Below, one piece after another: positions 26,200 to 36,658 of a stretch of DNA of 64,000 nt (within the stretch, counting starts at the first letter, position 1; every line of letters starts with the position of its first letter). The stretch spans positions 18,633,755 to 18,697,754 of the forward strand of contig CM043868.1 in the NCBI GenBank assembly GCA_023846275.1, given 5' to 3'. The position numbers were made by a program, and so were the translations under genes. Under the pieces are notes generated by a model that did not search any database, had not been told where the DNA came from, and saw only the letters and a list, made by a program, of their open reading frames with translations. Source of the DNA: Vanilla planifolia (taxonomy: Eukaryota > Streptophyta > Magnoliopsida > Asparagales > Orchidaceae).

Positions 26200-28440
26200 G
26201 CTTCATAGGTCGAGTTTGGTGGATAACTTGACGCGGTTCCTTCGTGGAGAACATTCGAGCCGCGTGCAGCAGCGGACTCAATGGTAGACAAGTATGGGCA
26301 GATACTTGCCGCCCGTTTTCGAAGAAATATCCGACACGACCCGCCGTTAAAATATTTTTTTATGGAAGTATTATCATTTCTCCATTAAAAAATTAAATGC
26401 ATCATTATATTATTAATTTATAAAAAATTAAATGTAGATCAAAGGTACATGAACTATTATCATATCTCCATTTGTCAAATCTAATCTCCATTTAGATGAA
26501 CTTAGTCACAAGAAATTCTCCATTAAAACTTTTTTGATTAAAAAGCTAGCTTAAACCTACTTGCCAAGGACACGTTTAGACAAGGATTTGATTTTAGATT
26601 TTAACATGAAACAAAATAATGCTTTTAGATCTAAATATGAAAAAAATCTATTAAATAATTTATGATTTCATATTAATTATTATTTATATTTTCTTGTAAT
26701 ATTTTTTAAATATAACCTATGAATTGTAAAGGCAATATCAAAACTAATTAACCATCTACATAATTTTAATCAATATTATGATTAATTTTTGTCTCATCAT
26801 CAAGTCTTTATTTAATTTAAATTTAAGATTTTATATTTTAAGTATATTGATCATGTCTTATCAATATAAATTTATGTTCTTAATCTATATTAAGATACAT
26901 TTATATGTTAAAAAACCTAGATAAAGTAAATGTATTAAACTTATCTAAATGAGTAGAAGAGCTATTTGAAAAATCTTATCTTATACTAAAAAATTCATCA
27001 GTCCTAGTGTCTTAACCATATTATTATATCTTTTATATATTAATACCAAAAAAGAAGACTTAATAAACTTCTTATTTAACTGTGCTTAAGTTTTGTATTT
27101 TTTAATACCAATTAAGATTTATACAACACTATTAATAAGTTCTTGAACTCATTACTTAAGTTCTCTAATTTATTTACTTATTTAATCTTGAGATATATCA
27201 ATTAAAATATTTAAAAAATAATAATAAAATAATAAAATGAGTTTATTATTATCAAACTAGTAGTTCATAAACCAAGAATTTAATATTGAATCTACAATTA
27301 ATATCTCAAATTGATTTGTCTAATTTTGTATGTCTTGTTCCAAATCCTTAATAATAGATCTTGTTATAGAGTTATCATAATGAAACTAAATTTAAAATAG
27401 CAAGAAACTAAAAAACTAGAGTGAAAGAGAGAGATAGAGGTAAAGTCTTATGTTAAGAATCTTCAATGCCTTCACCCATCTTTTGCATTTTTATAGAAAT
27501 TTAAATATAAAATTTTTATTATAAATATTACTTTTTATAATAATAAATATAATTTCTTTACTCTTTATCTATTGCATATATTAAGACATCAACTTAGTCA
27601 TCACAAAGCTTATCCACTTGCAAATGGTGTGCGTTTACATGCTCTCCTTATGCTGCATGTGCAAGGACTACATGCCTATGATGGTAGATGCCACACAAAC
27701 TGATTTGCACACATACAATATGCAGCATGCACGTGTGATCTACATGTGTATGATAAGTAGCACATACTGCAAGTGCATGCTACGAGTAGTATGTGGTCGT
27801 AACAACCTTATTTTTTCTTTATTTTATTTTTGTTGAAACAGCTCTTTGAGACGAGTCTAACGGTGTTTAGTTTGTAATTTTTGAAGTTCTAAGGAATAAA
27901 TTATGAATTTTTAAAGATTTGGATAGATTTGTAATATTGAGGATATATTTGTAATTGTGTAAATGTCGACATAGTTCAATTCATTTTGGCGGAAAGGTAT
28001 ATTTGTAATTTTAAAGTAGTTGGCTGCGCTGGGTATATATGTAATTTTAGGAATTTCGGTTTATTTCTCTGGGCGGAGGATATATGTGCAAATAAAAAAA
28101 ATTGGGAAGGAGTGATATGCAAAATGTGGTTCAGGGCAAGTCGATTTCGACCGTGGTTATAAAAGCCAAAACTCGGGTACGTTTGAAAAGCACTTATGCG
28201 AACATCGACTACGAGGAGGTTGTCGGAGTGTGAGGGCAAGATTTCCAATGACTGCTGCCTTGCTCAGCGAGGTTCCGGCACACTACAGTAACAGCCGGGG
28301 AGGATTTCCGTAAGGTAAGAAATAATTTATTCGTCGTTAGGGTTATGTAAAGTTTTTCGATGAGCGGTGGAGACCGAGAGGGATTTGACCGATTCAGTGC
28401 ATGAAACGGCCGATTCAGCGCCGACGAAAGGGTTCGGTTT
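26200..28440. other. AT-rich intergenic DNA with a CATG/TGCA-rich patch
   Basis: Positions 26340-27590 are AT-rich with no recognised gene. Positions 27600-27800 are unusually dense in CATG, TGCA and GTGC words; similar composition resumes at 29860-29920 and 31784-31970 on either side of the solo LTR. From about 27850, phrases such as GGTATATTTGTAATTTTA recur three to four times, and GGTTATAAAAGCC (28156-28168) looks like an LTR promoter. The region 27830-29850 is probably an old LTR-type insertion whose ends I could not fix. Confidence 0.5.
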
Positions 28441-28450
28441 CGCCGGATGC

Positions 28451-28453
<3 letters not shown>

Positions 28454-28486
<33 letters not shown>

Positions 28487-28497
28487 ATATATATATA
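28454..28497. repeat. Compound (GA)n-(AT)n microsatellite
   Basis: About 14 GA units followed directly by seven to eight AT units. It sits between two GC-richer half-repeats that share GATTCAGCGCCGACG, GGTCCAGCGCCGACGG and CGCCGGATGCA words. Confidence 0.95.
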
Positions 28498-29086
28498 GCA
28501 GAAAACCGGTCCAGTCCTTTGGACCGGGTCGCCGGATGCAGGCGGTCCAGCGCCGACGGAGCCCAACAGTGGATTAAGGAATTTTGGGAATTTTAGAAAC
28601 GCATTTTGGAAAGCTGTTTGGGAAAACTTTTAGAAAGCAGAATTTTTAACTGTTTGGGAACAATTTTTAGAAAAGCAACTTTTGGCTGATAGGTATATTT
28701 TAACTTGATTATGTTTGCATTATGGACTTGTAGGGCATCAAGAAGAATTAGAAGTGGGCAAGAAAATTTAGTACAGCAAATCCAGGTAGATAAATTTCTA
28801 ACCCTGTGATGTAGCACAATATTATATGTTTTTACATGCTTTTTTTACTATTATAGTATTTTGATTGTTGCATATGTTGTTTATGACATAAAAAGGAAGA
28901 AACACTATGGTATGGATTACTTATACATTTACATGAAAACTGAAAAAGGAGAAATAACATGGTATGATAATGAAATAAAAAGGAAGAAACGATACAAAAA
29001 GAAAGGTTTTTTGATATGACATAATTGTTTGGAATTATGATTGGAAATGGTAGTAAAAATGGATTCCCAGAGAACATTATCCTCAC

Positions 29087-29289
29087 CACTAGGCTCAGCG
29101 TGTGGGATCTCATGGTATCGATCTTCGAATCAGATATCTGCCTAGTGTTATGTGCTATGACTCTATGATGATTTACACCAGGCTCAGCGTGTTGGATCAC
29201 AAGGTATGGTACCATACCTGCCTGGTGGCACTAGGCTCAGCATGTTGGATTGCAGGGTATCAATCTTCGGATCAGATATCTGCCTAGTG
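29087..29289 (+). repeat. Three tandem hairpin-forming units with covarying stems
   Basis: Units at 29087-29147, 29176-29227 and 29229-29289 each open with CACYAGGCTCAGC and close with the reverse complement of their first eight bases. Units 1 and 3 pair CACTAGGC with GCCTAGTG. Unit 2 pairs CACCAGGC with GCCTGGTG, a compensatory change on both arms. Unit 2 also contains an 18-base perfect palindrome centred on GGTACC (29202-29219), and unit 1 contains CAGATATCTG. Units 1 and 3 share the loop phrase ATCTTCGRATCAGATATCTG. Function unknown; the surrounding DNA looks like LTR sequence. Confidence 0.85.
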
Positions 29290-29918
29290 TTATGTGCTTG
29301 GTTGGATACCAGCTGGAGGTCATTTATTGATGATAATTGGATCCAGAGGATAATGCGTCAAAGGGAATTGGGCCCGATAATAACACACTATATAAGGAAC
29401 TAGCATTTCTTTTGTTGTTTTTCATCTGACATTATATATGACACCTGATATGGTTTTATCTTTATGCATATGATTCATCTATACTATTCATGGTATGTAT
29501 TTTTATTTATATTGGGTTAACTATGTGGATTTATCTACTGACATTTATAAATCTCATTAGTGCTTACATCAAAGGTCATGCTACCACTGCACCGAGAGCT
29601 AAGAATGGTGCTTCTACAGAAGAGCCCTTTTCACGAGATGTGTGAGAAATGGGAGGGTTTGGTTTGATTAAACGTTTAAAAACATGTCTTTATTTATATA
29701 TTTTGGATTTTGGAGTTGGGGTTTATCTTACTGTAGGGTACCTACCTTGGGTTTTGTTATTTGTCCTCACATAGATGTTGTATCTCGTAACTCTGATGAT
29801 AACTTTGTTATATAGTGGTAATTGATGTAGGTGAGGCTTGACAGTGGTACTAGCCATGGCTCATGTCCCATGCATGATGACATGTGCAACATAGCTTCCC
29901 ACATGCTCCTACACACAC

Positions 29919-29923
29919 CATTC
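29919..29923. repeat. Left target-site duplication CATTC
   Basis: The five bases directly before the TGTT start of the solo LTR, identical to those directly after its AACA end. Confidence 0.85.
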
Positions 29924-31783
29924 TGTTACACCCCATGGCTTAAATGATAATTTGATGATAACAAAACAGTGTATTATTGTTCTAATTGTTTGCTTGAGTA
30001 TTTGTTACAGTATTAGAGTGACTTGGAAGATGATTGAAGGAAGTTATCAACAACTTTGATCGTGATAAGCAGCCCTTGGTACTCTAAATGGTGTGGCAGC
30101 CATTATGGAGGTGTATAAGTTTTTTTTTGGGACACAATGTAAAACCTACAACTTTATTTGTGTGGCACATTATAAATGTATTTTTCAAGTTTCAATTGCC
30201 TAAGGGTTGTACCATACGATTTTATTTATCGTATTAGTGCAACTCTACGTATGAGGCTTACATTTAAGAAGGTGTTGTGATTAAACAAGTCCTTGACTTG
30301 TATAATCAACATTTTACACCATATTCATTTTGGTTTAAATAAAAATATAATTATTATTATTTATTAAAGCGTTTTCGAAATTTTATTTCCGATTTTCGCT
30401 TTACGCAAAATTAAAAAAAAAAGGGGGTTCGGTTAAACGCTGAACCGGAACCAAGCCGAACCGGCCAGGCGAGAGACCAAGCCGAACTGGCCAGGCGTGA
30501 ACCTAAGGGGACGACTAGAAGGGCGCATCCGCAAGCCAGAGTTCCTAATTCGGGTTCGGGTCATAGTTGACCCATTATGCTCTAAACATGTCGGTTTGGG
30601 TAATGACTTCCCAACCGCACCAGGGGGCAGCCAACCCCAATATTTTCGGCTGAAGGTAATAGAGAAGTGAACTCTTATATGCGCCACTTCTCCTTACCAA
30701 TAGCCAATGTGGGACTAAAAAGCGTGCTATTTTTTTCGGCGTTCCTTCTCTGCTTTTCCGGCGCAACGGCTATATATTTTTTAAATTATTTTCTTCCCCT
30801 CTTCTAGCCGTTGGAACCAACGATCAATTGCTCGATCTCCTTCTATATGAAGGATTGAATTCGAGGGATTTTGGTTAGAAAAAGAATTGGAAAAATCCCT
30901 GCAGAGACGGATAAAAATCACTGGAATTACTGTTCATCGTCTTCCTCAGCCTTCTCGGGCCGAAACGAAAACGCGCTCTTCTTGCTTCAAATTCGCACGG
31001 TTTCATCCCTCTTCGTTTCTATTTACTATTGCTTACTCAACTACACCTCATACTCTGCTTAGCTACTTGAATTGAGGTTGAATTTACTGCAAATCTTTTC
31101 CGTTATCCAAGTTTCGCCGATCTTGATTTTTTAGACCAATCTTCAACGAATTTGATTGTTGTTACACGCCTTGGAATCTCTATTAGCTTTTCTGAATACA
31201 ACTTATCAGTATCGAATTTTTGTTGAGTCAAATTTCAAACTAAAATTTCTCCAAAACGCTTCTTCCGCACGAAAACAGAACAACGCCTTCGCGAACGCGA
31301 TTTGGTTTTTGTCCTGTTTGGAAAGCGCATTCAGAAGTGCGTTTGGGTTATTTCAATTTTAATTTCGAAGAATAATTTTTTTTGTGCCACTTTGTTTCAC
31401 ACTTTGTAGGGTCTGTGGAATTTTAATTTTGTTTAAGAAAATTTTGTTGCCAAAAATTGACGACGACGGTGTATTGTGCTCTTGGTTGTGAAAACCAAGC
31501 TATTGTAGTTGTGTTTGACCAATCTTGTGATTGGGTGTTGTAAGGGTTTTTGACCTACCTGCCGGTTAGGCAAAAGTCATTGGATTAGTAGTGAAGCCCG
31601 GCTAGGTTAGCTGGGGGTGGACGTAGGCAAAGGTTTTGCCGAACCACTTGAAATTGTGTGTCTTGCTATTTTATTTATTAAACGAACATATTCAAACTTT
31701 TAATTTACATTGTTACGTTTTATTATTGTGAACGGATCAATTCACCCCCCCCCCCCCCCTCTTGTTACCGGCATTTTCCAACA
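29924..31783 (+). mobile_element. Solo LTR of 1,860 bp, Ty1/copia (Sirevirus-like) by its end sequence
   Basis: The element starts TGTTACACC and ends TTTTCCAACA, giving the TGTT...AACA inverted ends of an LTR. It is flanked by a perfect 5-bp duplication, CATTC. Inside are an AT-rich U3, a GC-richer part with a short tandem repeat of ACCAAGCCGAACYGGCCAGG (about 30450-30500), the phrase CCAATGTGGGACTAAAAAG (about 30703), and a TATA-like CTATATAT (about 30770). Close to the end is a 15-base C run (31745-31759) after CAATTCA, a signature I recall from Sirevirus-type LTR ends. No primer site, gag or pol follows, so unequal recombination between LTRs presumably removed the interior. The strand is inferred from the promoter and end order. 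Confidence 0.9.
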
Positions 31784-31788
31784 CATTC
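31784..31788. repeat. Right target-site duplication CATTC
   Basis: Five bases directly after the LTR end AACA, matching 29919-29923. Confidence 0.85.
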
Positions 31789-33180
31789 ATCTTACACAAT
31801 GTTGTCCTGCTTGTTATCCTATGCCATGTAACCTACATGCTCATGTTTCATGCACCACTGCATGTGCCAGATGTCTTGCATCTATTACTATATGCACGCT
31901 AACTCGTCATTGCATTATTAAACGTGTGCTATGGCACTTCATGTGCATTACTTAGCTCATGCAATAGGTCTTTCTCAAAGATGTGTTGTTGGATAATTAA
32001 ATGAATTGACAATATATTCCATGATCATATGCCCTTTTATTTTGGGGTTCAAGCTTATCAAATCTTCTTTTTTCAAGAAAATTTGATTCTTTATTGGTAC
32101 TTTTGATAATATAAGATTGTTTATGTTATCTTTTGGAGTGGTGTTGGCAAGCTAAAACTTTTATCAATCTCATCAATTAGTTACTTTAATTTGACTACAA
32201 GTAATGCATAACTTTGGTCAGCGTTCACTAGTCTCTTCTCATGATCAACACCAACAATATCTTTTGTTAATATTTTTTTATCTCATCTTAAAAAAACTTT
32301 TATCCATCTTTTGTAAATTGATATTATTATGCTTTTCAATAATATATGGCATCAATCCCACAAGTATAGGTTTTCAAATATAATATAATAGATATCTATG
32401 GGTATTATTTCACAGATAATATCATAAAAAAAATTTTAGTGATGACAAATTTTACTTTGTATTACATTTTAACTCTCACCTCAAAGCCTTTGTGAATCTA
32501 TCCCAAGAAATATGGTCTATATATAATGTAGTGTTTAGGTTTAAATTCTCCATAAGACTCTTTGACATTAGATTCTTCTTACTTCTAATACTAACAATTG
32601 TACTAATAAGATCTTTCTTCACCTGAATGAAGATGATAGGTTCTTTTTATTATGTTTCACAAGACATTCTTTTGAACTTATCATAAGAGATAAATTTTAT
32701 TTGATATATTGTGAGGTTTCAAATATCCTATCAATATTAGCTATAATGAATATTTTATTTTTTATATCTTTCTTGAATGTCTAAAATAGTTTAAGATGTA
32801 AACTACAACAATTTTATTGTATGTACATTAACTATTTATAATAGTCACAATACTTTTTCCAAGCATTTAGCCTTTCTATTCTTGCCTCTCTGCTTCGATT
32901 CTTCTTTTCAACAATCATTATGAATATACTGGCTTATCTTAAAGATTGGATAGAAAATTCAATGGCAATAGAAAACAATAGATTTTGTTTTGTATAATAT
33001 ATGCAAAGTTCTATAAACATTTTATAATTTAGTAAAAAACTAAAAAATGAATGGCTAAGATTAAAGATTGAAATATTCCTTATAAAAAGTTATGATTCTT
33101 AAGATAACTAATAGATGATAAATTAGTGAAGAACGAAATTAAGTTTTAACAAAATAATTAAATCAAAATAAATTAATTGT
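31789..33180. other. Unassigned repeat-rich intergenic DNA
   Basis: The first 190 bases resume the CATG/TGCA-rich sequence interrupted by the solo LTR. The rest is AT-rich and looks like reverse-oriented retroelement debris, but no protein block could be read. Confidence 0.5.
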
Positions 33181-34140
33181 ATTGCTTTTGTCTTAAGTAG
33201 CATGCATTATTTCTAAATATGCATTGTCTAAGTGTCTAAGTTTTCCTAAAATAGGAGTACTCAGCATCCTTTATGACTTGTTATACCATCTACTTTGATG
33301 TTTACATCCTTGGTGATGAAGTGTGTAAGGAAGATAGAGAGTAGACAATGAGATAAATGGCAAGAAAGAAAGAAAGAGTATGTGTGTGTGTGTCTGTGAA
33401 AGAGAGAGTTACAAAGTTAGAAAGAGTATTCACCTACCAATGATGAGAGGAAGATTAAATCAATAGTGAGTGTTAAAGAACTAGTTGGTAGCAATCAAGA
33501 AAGCACAATAGTTAAGGCTCAAAGTTAAATAAAATGCTTATATATAGCTGATTAAGGATTTTATAATTTACATATGGACAACCATCAGTAAAAAAAGAAT
33601 TCATATTATGCAAGTTATCGTTATAAAAAGTCTTTCACAATGTCTTGTACAGATAGTTGTTGTATAATGTGAAATATTTTATAGTTGTACACCAAGCGCT
33701 ATAAAAGTTGTAAATTCTATAACAACAACAATTTGTCATTGTAAACTTCTCACATATTTAGAAAAATAACATTTTGAAATGATACTTGATTGAATCATTT
33801 TAAAAACCTTTTGTATAATATCATAATTCTCTTAATGATTAAACACAGAGAAAGTAAAATGATGGCATTTTTTGGAGAAAAGAAGAAAACAAACAAGTAG
33901 AGGAAATCTTGTTGGATAGTTAAGAGAGATGAGGACACCAACAAAGAAAAGATAGTGATAGATAATTGAGTGTTTTTACAAAGAGAAAGATGAATGAAAA
34001 GATGGAAATTGTTTGAGAAAAATGATCAATTGAATTTTTTTCATAATCGACTTTTTTGCTTTCTGTTTTTCTTAAAATATAAAATACAAATTTTTGTTAA
34101 AAGGCCTAAATGTTACAATTTCAATGTCACACAATATCTC
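33180..34140. repeat. Segment duplicated at 39900-40690 (CHLI locus duplication)
   Basis: Colinear matches to 39900-40690 include GATAAATGGCAAGAAAG against GATAAATGGCAAAGAAAG, CTTATATATAGCTGATTAAGG against CTTATATATTAACAATTAAAG, TTGATTGAATCATTTTAAAAA against TTAATTGAATCATTTTTAAAAA, AATTCTCTTAATGATTAAA against AATTTCTCTTAATGATTAAA, and TTTTTGTTAAAAGGCCTAAAT against TTTTTGTTAAAAGGTCTAAAT. In both places it lies on the 3' side of a CHLI copy. A TG dinucleotide run (33379-33394) is present only here. Confidence 0.8.
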
Positions 34141-34594
34141 CTAATTTCATAATATGGCAAATGAAGAAATGAAGAAATGAAGAATAAGAAAATAAATATA
34201 TCAACTTCAAGAATAAGGACTACATTAATCATCGAATGAATGTTAATTTTAGTATTGTTGAGACAGTTATCTTTATCGTTGCAACCTTTTGGAAGAAAAT
34301 TAAGAATATAATAGCTTTTTATTCCCCACCATTATTCGTTGGCATTGGATTAAGCTAAAAATTTTGATTTACATTAGAAGTTCATTAGTGATGCTATTTT
34401 AACATAAACATATTCTTTATTCTATAGTTAGAGTCAAAGGTTATGTTTGTTCAAAGTTCTCATCATAGTTTTTGAAATTACTTTTGCTACATTTGAATGT
34501 AATTCTTCAAAACAAGATTCTTTTCACAATAAATAGTAAATCACACATAAGATTTACTACTAAATTTATTTTAAAATGAATATTCCTAAATTAC

Positions 34595-34618
34595 ATATAT
34601 ATATATATATATATATAT
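34595..34618. repeat. (AT)n microsatellite
   Basis: Twelve AT units following CCTAAATTAC. The corresponding place near the intact CHLI gene (about 40757) reads CCTAAATTACTAATATATAT. Confidence 0.9.
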
Positions 34619-34854
34619 TAACAATTTTTATTTTTTTATTTTTTCATAATTCAACAAATAAAACATAAAAAATAAAGATTTTTATGCACTAAATTCATCC
34701 AAATGATCCAAGTTTTCTTAGCTTGACAAATAAACTATATAACATATAGTACTATTGTACCCCAAAGAAATAGAAAAAAAAATCTAACAATCAAATGCAT
34801 AAGAAAGCCTAAATGTTTTTCTAAAACAACTTCGCTTAATTAGACATCTTATTA

Positions 34855-35678
34855 TGAAGTAAAATTGGTGTGTACAAATGCCATAAGAAAGGGATGATCG
34901 TGAGTTTTAAAATATTTTTATTACTTTTTTATCATATTTAGTTTTCAAAAATCTTTTATATAAATAATTTTATATTTATAGAAAACTTTGATTATATGTG
35001 TGTGTGTATTAGTTTTTAATTTTTATGATTAAGAAAAATGAAAACAAAAATTAAAATAATATACCAAAATTTTTTAGTGATTCTATTCAAATTATAAACT
35101 TTAGTGATTCTATTCAAATTATAAACTATGTCCACCCTCAACTAAGGTTAAAAAAACTCAATTATTAAGAGAATTACAATTTTAGTTTTTTCTTTATAAT
35201 TTGTCTCTAACTTGAGATTTTTCTCTAGTCAATCTAGCATAATAGCTATTTTCTTAATTGTTATATTGTCATTGTGTAGCTATTTTGGAAGAAATTTTTT
35301 TAAGCCATTATAAGGTAGATTAATAAAAAAAGATTATAGTAAAAATAGAATCTTATATATTTTTTAAATAAAAAAATAATGAACAAATCAAATGCTTAAA
35401 TTAGGATTTGAAAGTAAAATAAATGGTGATATGTCTTATAATCAACAAGTTAACATTATATTTTATGACAAAAAAATATTTTCAAATTTGATGCACATGT
35501 CTTCAATCTTTGAAGCTTGTTTAATGCTCCAATATACTTTAAAAACCATTAGTTCATCATCTTCAAAAATCTATGCTTATTTTTCACAACTAAATCTATT
35601 TCATACTAAATAAATCTATTAGAATAAAATATTAAATATTTAAGACATGACTAATCAAACACAATGATAACTCAATAT
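34855..35678 (-). repeat. 3' LTR of the element next to the CHLI pseudogene
   Basis: It aligns with the two ends of 36659-38793. It contains a 27-bp tandem repeat of TAGTGATTCTATTCAAATTA (35077-35130). Confidence 0.65.
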
Positions 35679-36658
35679 TCTCCTTTTTTATGATAATAAG
35701 ACAAATGTTTAGATAAAATTATAATAAGTAAAAATATATATTTAAGAAATAATAAGAGTTATTAAAAATGATAAATTATGCTCCCATTTACTTAATGCTC
35801 TCTCTCATTTTATTACTACTCTAAAATTTACCTAAACAATAATCATTCTCCTTCTTTGACGTCATTAAAAGGGATGTACAGTTCATATAATTTTATTATA
35901 CCATTGAAGAGATTTGTAAACATATCGATCAATTTTTATTTTCAAAGTGCACATTCTAATTCTACTAAAACCTTTAATGACAATCTTTAATAAAGTGATA
36001 TCTTTTTTGTAATTTTTGCTATTATAATAAAGTTAATTAAATATCCTTAATAATAAGCTTAGTATTTTATCATTTAATTACTTCACTTTTATATAGTTTA
36101 TTCTTAAATACTTATTTAGTTTTAATCAATTATTGCCACTAAGCCTAGGAACTAATTGTTATACTTAATTTCTTTCAAGTTTTTCTAACTATTAATTCAT
36201 GACAAACTTATAACCTTTAAGGCTTCTTTAGCAAAAATTGGTTTTATGAAATATACAAATGTAATATGATCAATTTCTCTCGTAGAAACCTATTTTCTAT
36301 CGCCTTTATTAACATATCAATTAATTGACTCTTATAGGTTTTGATACTACCAAACTTAAGTTAGTTATCAATTAGCTTTTTTATATATTCTAATTTACTT
36401 TCATCTTTCTTCAATTCCATGTTGATCAATAACTCTATCTAATTATAAAAAATATTATTAATTATTTTTGTAATTAACTCATCAAACACTATATAGTAAA
36501 ATCAAGTAATTTGATAATAAAGTAAAAATGATAAGATTATAATTAATTAACAACAAAATTAACAAATAATTAGAATTAATAACACAATTAATTTGCACAC
36601 AAATAAAGGATCGCCTTAGCGATTATACTCAATATGGGGAATCTGCTCTTATACTAAT

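Noticed and set aside
25432..26231. Several plus-strand and other-frame open frames across the RING-H2 gene
   Set aside because: They are shadows produced by high GC content opposite the real minus-strand gene.
29087..29289. Hairpin units as microRNA precursors or a CRISPR array
   Set aside because: Stems are only 8 bp with large unpaired loops, too short for a plant miRNA precursor; three unequal units in a plant genome are not a CRISPR array.
27831..29891. Candidate LTR insertion bounded by TGTTG and CAACA
   Set aside because: The flanking 5-mers (ATTTT and TAGCT) do not match, and no other boundary pair was convincing, so ends are not claimed.
30433..31362. Open frames of 62-84 codons
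   Set aside because: All lie inside the non-coding solo LTR.
31745..31759. 15-base C run as an assembly error
   Set aside because: A C run at this position is expected near the end of this LTR type; its exact length may still be uncertain.
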